Shown: one piece after another, positions 57,220-64,000 of the stretch
How positions within the stretch are numbered: position 1 is the first letter of the stretch
How the letters are laid out: each line of letters opens with the position of its first letter
Assembly (NCBI RefSeq): GCF_000003815.2
Contig: NC_049987.1
Location: 5,226,116-5,290,115, forward strand
Reading direction: 5' to 3'
Source of the DNA: Branchiostoma floridae
Taxonomy: Eukaryota > Chordata > Leptocardii > Amphioxiformes > Branchiostomatidae
DNA length: 64,000 nucleotides
Translations under genes and position numbers: made by a program
Notes under the pieces: model-generated
What the model was told of the DNA's origin: nothing
Databases searched by the model: none
Seen by the model: the letters and a program-made list of their open reading frames with translations, nothing else

Positions 57220-59331
57220 TCACGTTTGGTTGAAAACAGGGATGGTAACGGTAACCGGGCTTCCTTTGAAGTGTGAGTCTACTTGATAAAGCCCTGTCAT
57301 TTCCTTAGGAGGGTTGTATCTGTTGGGAAAGAAGACCCCTCCGCCGTGGTGGGTGAAGATATTGGCCTGGTCTTTGTAGAGATCCGCTAACACGGGCGGT
57401 GGAGCAAACGGCCTTCTGCGTCTCTTCCTCCTGGAAACGGAAAGACAAATATTTTTGTAAGACAAATGTATGAAAATGTTCTATTACGGAGACTATGTGA
57501 TCATACAGAAGGTGTTAAAGAAAAATTAGCAAGTGGTAAACAAACGGTTTGGCTCACTCAAAGAAGACTGTGACCTTCCTTCTACATTTCAGGATACTTC
57601 GTATTGAAGTTTCAATCGAGAGATGAAAGAAGTTTGTGCTTTCATCCTTGTATTGCCCTATCCGTTCATTTAACATCAACGTGACAAGGATGGACAACAT
57701 CAGTACAAAAAGGTCTAAAAGAAATCATTTGGGTTTACACGTACTTTTTCGGTTTAGGTTGTTCTTCATCGCCGTATATGTCCATTGATATGGGACGTGA
57801 CTTCAGTAGAGGAATAAGGAGAAATATGATTGCCAAAATGATGAGTGTAAGCAGCACAGCAGCGCCGACGGCAATTCCAGCTGCCATTGCAGCAATGTTG
57901 TTGGTTGGATTTGGTGTTTTCTCTGTGACATTCTGGCTTATTGTTGATGTCTCTGGAACTAAACTGGGTGGAGAGGAGGTGGTCTCTGGTACAAATGACT
58001 GACGAAATGATGTTGTTGATGACAAATATGTGCTACTTGTAGATTGTACAGTGGAAGTCAAGTGAGTACGATTCTCAGGAATAGACGAAAATGCCATTGA
58101 AGTAGTCAAGCGAGTACGATTCTCAGGAATAGACGAAAATGCCATAGTCGTAGTCAAGCGAGTACGATTCTCAGGAATAGACGCAGATACCATAGTCGTA
58201 GTCAAGCGAGTACGATTCTCAGGAATAGACGCAGATGCCATAGTCGTAGTCAAGCGAGTACGATTCTCAGGAACAGAGGAAAATGCCATAGTCGTAGTCA
58301 AGCGAGTACGATTCTCATGAATAGACGAAAATGTCACAGTCGTAGTTATGCGAGTTCGATTCTCAGGAATAGACGGAAATGTCTGAGTAGACAAAGAAAA
58401 TGTCAACAAAGTGCTTTCTGTCACATTCAAAACTGTTCTAGTAACTGCTGCTGAAGTATTCATTTCAGGAAGAGTGAGATTATAGAGTAATGTTGTGTCC
58501 ATGGTTGTTGTTGGGACCGCTGTTGTTTTCGTTGTATTTGGTGAAGCTGATGTGTTCATTGCCAGAGGTGGGACTGATGTTTCCAAAGTTGTAGGTGGGA
58601 CTGACGTTTTCATAGTTGTAGGCAAGGTTGATGTGATCATAGTTGTAGGTGGCACTGAAATTTTTGGTGGAACTGATGTAACCCTAGTACTAGTTGAAAC
58701 TGAGGTTTCCATAGTTGTGGGTGAGACTAATGTTTCCGTTGTAGTTGGCGAAGCTAATGTTTTAATTGTTGTAGGTGGGACTGACGTTTCCTTGGTTGTA
58801 GGTGGAGCTGATGTGACCATTGTTGTAGGTGGAGCTGATGTAATCCTGGTTGAAGGTGGAGCTGATGTTTCCATAGTGTTAGGTAGAGTTGATTTGATCA
58901 TTGTTGTAGGTGGGACTGTTGTTTCCATAGTTGTAGATGGGACCGATGTTTCAATAGTTGTAGGAGGGACTGATGTTTCCATAGTTGTAGGTGGGGCTGA
59001 TGTGATCATCGTTGTAGGTGGGACTGATGTGATTATTGTTGTAGGTGAAGCTGATGTGATCATTGTTGTAGGCGGGACTGATGTTTCCATAGTTGTGGGT
59101 GGGACTGATGTTTCCATAGTTGTGGGTGGGGCTGATGTTTCCATAGTTGTGGGTGGGGCTGATGTGGGCATTGTTGTAGGTGGAGCTGATGTGATCATTG
59201 TTGTTGGCGGGACTGATGTTTCCATAGTTGTGGGTGGGGCTGATGTGGGCATTGTTGTAGGTGGAGCTGATGTGATCATTGTTGTAGGTGGAGCTGATGT
59301 GATCATTGTTGTAGGTGAAGCTGATGTGATC
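57220..59331 (-). CDS. Mucin-like single-pass membrane protein (5' incomplete)
   Basis: Exons 59331–57745 and 57430–57220; donor GTACGT and acceptor TTTCCAG|GAGG join in frame. The upstream end runs into a gap, so the N-terminus and signal peptide are missing. Parts in order: about 25 nine-residue units of type TSAPPTTMI/ETSVPPTTM, a transition region, seven 16-residue units containing IPENRTRLTTTM (each with an N-glycosylation site NRT), a Ser/Thr-rich stem, one membrane helix (AAMAAGIAVGAAVLLTLIIL onward, about 57805–57900), and a cytoplasmic tail with DIYGDEE and a strongly basic KKRKRRRRPF. This is the architecture of an O-glycosylated cell-surface mucin or sialomucin. No EGF or SEA domain is visible. 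Specific orthology unknown. The antisense ORF is a shadow of the repeats. Confidence 0.82.
58055..58375 (-). repeat. 48-bp coding tandem repeat
   Basis: Seven in-frame units encoding IPENRTRLTTTMAFSS and variants inside the mucin-like gene. Confidence 0.92.
58560..59331 (-). repeat. 27-bp coding tandem repeat
   Basis: In-frame nine-residue PTTM units, with ITSAPPTTM, PTSAPPTTM and ETSVPPTTM types arranged in longer repeated blocks (59090–59215 recurs at 59216–59290). It runs into the gap, so the true length is unknown. Confidence 0.92.
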
Positions 59332-59431
59332 NNNNNNNNNNNNNNNNNNNNNNNNNNNNNNNNNNNNNNNNNNNNNNNNNNNNNNNNNNNNNNNNNNNNN
59401 NNNNNNNNNNNNNNNNNNNNNNNNNNNNNNN
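59332..59431. other. Assembly gap (100 N)
   Basis: Placeholder gap in the middle of the mucin repeat array, probably a collapsed repeat. Confidence 0.99.
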
Positions 59432-59990
59432 TAGTCTCCCTTATTCTGACGAGACTTATATACATGATCAACAATATACATTAGACAATAACATATTGAT
59501 ACATCTTACAAACTGTTTCATTTCAACACTCGGCACATATATACAGACATATTACATCGCACCGGTTAGATTCTGATAGACACAATGATCTTGTTTTCCA
59601 GGCAGAGGTTGTTGAGGAAGATTGTGACCTTTTTATCATACGCCCCGCTTTCTGTCTGCCTTGTATATGATTTTTTGACATGTAGCAGAGGTTAGGCCGG
59701 TCGTTTCAGTTCATCAATTTTCGTTCCATTTCGTACGTTCAGTACACCCGCATAGACGATAGATACGTGTATTGGAGTTAAATTTGACAGCGTTATGGCC
59801 GGGCCTGTCACCAGACATAAATATAGACCGTTACACTGATTTTCAGTGATTGAAGTTGTTGCAGCGATACTGTAGAGAGACCCTATTCTTATAGTATTGC
59901 AGCACCCGAGCATAACAAACGTTGATTTATAAACTGTTCACAAACCCTCAAACATCGGATAAATACCATACAGCAGCAACATGAACGGAT
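59432..59990. other. Stretch without a recognised gene
   Basis: Should contain the 5' exons of the mucin-like gene if they are not in the gap or beyond. I see no clear signal-peptide exon; the minus-strand ORF at 59913–59692 has no recognised domain. Confidence 0.4.
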
Positions 59991-59995
59991 CTTGG

Positions 59996-60234
59996 GTGCT
60001 TGAGTGACGTATAGATGTCTCTCTGTAGCTTTCCTTCTCTATCTATCTTTCTTTCTCTAGCTCTCCCTCTCTTTCTCTAGCTCTCTCTCTCCATCTCTCT
60101 CTCTCTCTCCCTCTTTAGCTCTCTCTCTAGCTCTTTCTCTCTGTCTCTCTCTTGCCCCCTCTCTCTAGATCGCTCTCTGGCTAGCTCTCTCCCTCTCTAT
60201 CTCTCTCTCCCTTTCCCACTCCCTTTCTCAGTAG

Positions 60235-60284
<50 letters not shown>

Positions 60285-60330
60285 TCATCTCCCTCTCATC
60301 TCTCTAGCCAGCTCCCCCCTTTCTGTCTCT
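59996..60330. repeat. CT-rich microsatellite tract
   Basis: Imperfect CTCTCTCT/CTTTCTCT units, including a pure (CT) run at about 60239–60279, just downstream of the SLC10 stop codon. Confidence 0.92.
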
Positions 60331-60410
60331 TTCTCCTTTTCGTGTGGTAGACACTCTTAGGGGCACTAGTACGGACAGTTGAGAGCATATCCTTATCTTC
60401 TTGTCCCTGA

Positions 60411-61982
60411 CTAAGCCCCATCAGACTCCTCCTCCTCCTCTTGCTGGGAAACCTTCTCGCCCAGGATGCGCAGGGACTCGCTGTTGTTCCCGGCGGGGTA
60501 GCGGTACGTCTTCCACGTGTGATACAGCAACGCCACCAGTAGGGTGAACGCGTTCTGTATCAGCCAGTACTCTATTGGAAACGTCAGGATCTGGTCTGCC
60601 AAGTTGTCGTGGAAGGCCAGCTTCAGGACGGAGAGGCAGAGAGACACGTTGCGGTTGCCTGTTTGGACCGCTACCGTTTTGGCCACGGCAGGGTCCTCCT
60701 TGAAGGCGATGGCCCAGGCGTAACCGAAGAGGAGGGAGAAGGGAGGGAATACGGCGGCGATGACGAGGACGCCCGTAGGACCGCGGAACACCGCCCGGTA
60801 GATCACAGTCGCCACGATGATACTACTGATGAGGAGGAGTCCGCCCAGGTAAGATGCCAGCTGTATAGACACATAAATACATACACATATATGTTATACA
60901 TGTGCATGGAAAGAGGCCAATATACCCTTTCCTCCCCATCCTACAATAGCTGGTAATGAGATTCAAAGGGTCACCACTTTCAAGCTACTTGGTGTTCACA
61001 TTTCTTATGACCTCACCTGGGATGCTCACATACAATACATGCTGAGCAGAGTCCGACCGAGGATTTACTACCTGTGCATCGCTAAGAAAGCGGGTCTCTC
61101 TGTAGACGTCCTAACCCAGATTTACCTGACGTTTATTAGACCTATCCTCGAGTACGCGAGCCCTGTGTGGGGAGGATTGCCAAATCATCTTTCGGACTCT
61201 CTTGAATCTGTTCAAAAGCGTTGTATGAGAATCATTGGACTTTCTGTTGACTCTATCCCAACACTAGCTAGTAGACGTGAGAGAGCTACACTGAGAACTC
61301 TAGAACATATCCTTCAGGATGAGTCTTCTCCTCTCTGGGCATTCTTAACCAGGTCCGCGGACACTCACTACGGTCTTCGTAGCAGAAGACCATATTGTGC
61401 AAAAATGATAAGCAAGACTAAAAGACATGCGTTATCCTTCATTCCACGTGCATTAGATTTGTTGTATGCAAGTGGCCACTAGTGTCCGAAAGTGTATCCT
61501 AGAGACTACTAGTACAATGTTAGAGACTATTAGTACGTCTGTATTAGCCTAGCTTCTTTTCAAACAATATCTTTGTGTACTAAACTGTCGGAATACCATG
61601 TATGCAGATTTATGCAGAGATTCAATAGCCTAGTTTTATTCACGATGTTTGTTCTAATTTATGTATGTGGAGATAACCCACAATTATTGTAATGTAACTC
61701 GCAATTCAGCTACCAAGCTGCAATGTTTTACAAATAAAATCATTCATTCATGGAATTCAATTCAAGCTTACGTGAAGAAGACCACAGAATGTAAAGAAGA
61801 AAAGACACAAAACCAGGAAATTCTACTTCAGCACCAAGGTCACACACCAGGAGCCCAAACTTGACCTTGACCTTCGTCTTTCTAACAGTTACCCACTTAC
61901 CAAATATTATCTCAATCCATCCAGAGTTTCTTAAGTTATGATGACCACAAATATTCGGAAAGACAAACACACGCAAACACAG

Positions 61983-62029
<47 letters not shown>

Positions 62030-62128
62030 GACACACACACACATGGACACACACACAAATACACACACACACACACACATATATATATACACAAACACAC
62101 ACACGCAGACACAACCATACAACACACG

Positions 62129-62183
<55 letters not shown>

Positions 62184-62878
62184 ACACACACACTGTTGTC
62201 CATCTTTCTTGCTTCTTGTCAAAAGAAGTCAATACATTCCATCCCATAGACAAATCTAATTACATTCTAGGAGGAGATAACCCTTACTGTGTACAAATAA
62301 GTAAAGATGTCAATGAATGTTTAAACCTTAGAAACAGTAGTGTAAACAATATATTAAACTCAACATGTTGATAATTCATATTACAGTGTTAGTACATGTA
62401 CACATGTATCCACCGTATATGTATGTACAATCTCCAGGCAGACGTGCCAGTTGGATGGAATTTCAGTCGGTTTTTTATCTTTTAGACTAGACTTTTATTC
62501 CTTACTTGGTCAGATTTTCCTATCATCACTATACGGCCAGGCGGGAGACTGGTAGAGACTAATGTATGTATGTATGTATGTGAAGACATTACGAAAGTCT
62601 ATGTACATTGCTGTGTCAATAAAGATTATGTAATAATCTCACCTTGCCCAGCACGTCAGCGATCTTTTTGCAGTAATGCTGCAGTAGGATTCCCACTATA
62701 ACAGGCACTAGCACACAGACCAGCGCCACCGCGATCATGTCTATAGCCATGGCGAGCTGCTGACCGTGCATGAGGGGGGTGCTGGTGAAGATGGCCAGGC
62801 AGACGGGAATGGTTACCAGGCACAGGAGAGTCGACACTGTGGTCACGTAGATACTACAGAGGGACGACACCAACAGGT
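60411..62878 (-). CDS. SLC10: SLC10-type sodium/bile acid cotransporter, last two exons
   Basis: C-terminal 228 residues of a polytopic plasma-membrane transporter of the SLC10 family; earlier exons lie to the right of the window. Exons 62878–62643 and 60860–60411 join in phase 0 (LGK|LASYLGG). Hydrophobic helices correspond to the later core and panel segments. The family signature around the ETG-x-QN loop is recognisable as TVAVQTGNRNVSLC, but the usual Glu is Gln and the usual Gln is Arg; these positions belong to a sodium site in characterised NTCP/ASBT proteins. Sodium coupling may therefore differ. The short cytoplasmic tail is acidic (QQEEEEESDGA). The intron carries a LINE end and a CA repeat. 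Subfamily (A1/A2/A4/A6-like) not resolved. Confidence 0.87.
60953..61748 (+). mobile_element. 5'-truncated CR1-like LINE
   Basis: From 60953 an open frame runs to the stop at 61482. It includes FKLLGVHISYDLTWDAHI, LIRPILEYASPVWGGLP-type sequence, LESVQKRCMRIIGL and RRERATLRTLEH, the end of a non-LTR reverse-transcriptase polyprotein. The 3' tail has AATAAAATCATTCATTCAT, as in CR1-type elements. The frame is intact over this stretch, so insertion is fairly recent. It lies in the SLC10 intron. Confidence 0.88.
61978..62195. repeat. (CA)n microsatellite
   Basis: About 200 bp of mostly pure CA with TATATA and GGACA interruptions, in the SLC10 intron. His/Thr and Cys/Val ORFs are by-products. Confidence 0.95.
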
Positions 62879-63149
62879 CTGGGATTTATAAGTCGTAACG
62901 TTTGTCTTTAGATTTAATCTTGTTGTTTCATTTGAAGTATACGATAACCATTTGAGTCTATGAGAAGTGTAACTGTATGTATATGCTGGCACTCATTATC
63001 AGCTAAGCTTCCTAGGCTTGCCATGTACAATTGTAATGCAAAATCCCAAATGTGTAGCGAGATCCGTATTGCAAGATTTATGATACAGCTTCTTTCGCAG
63101 ACCTCAATGGCTAGCGGGGCTCTCGCTAAAACGATCTCCCCGCATTAAA

Positions 63150-64000
63150 AGTGAATGAATGAATGAATGATCTTTATTGCGCAACAATTGTACGGGTACA
63201 ATGTATGGCAAGTTCGGGTGTAATACATGTACAGAACATCAAAACTAATATCTACGTGGTTGCTTATACATAACAATGGTAAGAGGGTTCTATGTAACAA
63301 ATGACTAGTCGCTATGCTACTTTAGCTGAGCGGATTAATTCATGGGAAACAGGTATTACTAGAACATAGTGGTACACGATACAGAGTTAACATCAAGTGT
63401 TTGTGTCAATACGATTCCTTTTTTGAAAAGCAGTAGATATGTATTGGCCTATGTACAAGGAAATTGCATCAGGACATGACATGAGTAAATTGAAAGTTTC
63501 TGAACTTGTCTTAGGTAATGTTATGTTTGTAGTCTTGTTGATAACGTCCATAAGCTTCTGCCTTTCCTCAGTATATGTGGGACATAATAATAGAAAGTGT
63601 AGTTCGTCTTCGATACCATGATTGCAAGTAGGACAGCGTCTCTGAGTGGCTGGTATATTATTATATCGACCTTTTTCTATCTCCAAACAATGTGCACTAA
63701 TTCGCAATTTTGTTATGTTAGCAACAAATGATTTATTTTGAATTGATGAAAGGTACTTTTCGAGAGTGAAGTTGGCCTTGAATTTAGAATAGGTTTGCAA
63801 TTTGCTATAATTTCTTATCTCTTGCCTCCAGCCAGAAACAAACGTGTCTTTCAGACGTTCCTTGAACACGTTTCCAAAATGTTTGGCGTCAACTGCAGGG
63901 TTTAACCAAACATTTTGGAAACCGTGTCTGCACAATATGTCTTGTACATGTACGGCCCAGTCCTGTTCTTGTTCAACAGCAAAATCGTAAGCTTTTTTAA
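63150..64000 (-). mobile_element. LINE 3' part (reverse-transcriptase C-terminus)
   Basis: The minus-strand frame 63935–63393 encodes a zinc-knuckle-like end of a non-LTR retrotransposon polyprotein: KLRISAHCLEIEKGRYNNIP, RRCPTCNHGIEDELHFLLLC and a final basic tail. The CxxC–H–C pattern is typical of the C-terminus of such proteins. The 3' end lies at a GAATGAATGAATGA run near 63147–63168. The element continues beyond the window, upstream of the SLC10 exons. Confidence 0.82.

Noticed and set aside
58495-59484. 329-codon plus-strand ORF rich in Val/Gly
   Set aside because: Translation of the complement of the mucin repeats; open only because the 27-bp unit lacks stops on both strands.
61740-62371. 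Cys/Val- and His/Thr-rich ORFs
   Set aside because: Translation of the CA microsatellite.

Overview
The window is animal genomic DNA. It has spliced genes with GT–AG introns of 70 bp to 10 kb, dense MITEs, tRNA-derived SINEs, LINE tails, Penelope-type repeats and an LTR element. The mix of deuterostome genes (MRPS31, a SMYD methyltransferase, an NR2E nuclear receptor, an SLC10 transporter, a YHYH-domain protein) in a compact, repeat-rich, SSR-rich genome fits a lancelet (Branchiostoma) best. That assignment is inference; no single marker in the window proves it.

Layout. 1–1.7 kb: minisatellite built of palindromic units. 3.0–6.8 kb: OTU gene copy 1 (minus). 6.8–9.4 kb: SINEs and a 9-bp-TSD MITE with internal tandem amplification. 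9.4–12.0 kb: OTU gene copy 3 (plus). 12.1–18.3 kb: 3' part of an NR2E-type nuclear receptor (plus), disturbed by an inverted duplication beside an assembly gap, a six-fold tandem duplication of an exon 3' end plus splice donor, and a young non-autonomous LTR element inserted in the third unit. 18.3–22.6 kb: repeats only. 22.6–29.0 kb: complete eight-exon MRPS31 (minus). 29.1–33.4 kb: OTU gene copy 2 (minus), a roughly 4-kb paralogue of copy 1. 33.4–36.7 kb: MITEs, SINE and a CTAAAA array. 36.8–55.0 kb: complete SMYD gene (13 predicted exons, plus). A secreted YHYH-domain gene (about 44.3–49.05 kb, minus) is nested in its fifth intron. 54.1–57.1 kb: two related minisatellites. 57.2–59.3 kb: mucin-like membrane protein (minus, interrupted by a gap). 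60.4–62.9 kb: last two exons of an SLC10 sodium/bile-acid-type transporter (minus). 63.1–64 kb: LINE 3' end.

Main observations. (1) The OTU genes are two-exon genes. The obvious single-exon start is intronic; the supported start is a short 5' exon 1.2–1.9 kb upstream, conserved in all three copies and beginning MGC, which predicts a myristoylated/palmitoylated, membrane-anchored OTU protease with a basic segment after the anchor. (2) Four repeats carry minimal hammerhead-ribozyme-like cores of the kind known from Penelope-like elements. (3) The nuclear receptor has six copies of a ligand-domain exon end, each with its own splice donor. (4) Comparison of the OTU copies gives empty-site/filled-site pairs for several mobile elements.

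The genes are unrelated neighbours; nothing here suggests an operon-like pathway. Exon boundaries were placed by reading frame, splice consensus and family knowledge, without transcripts.
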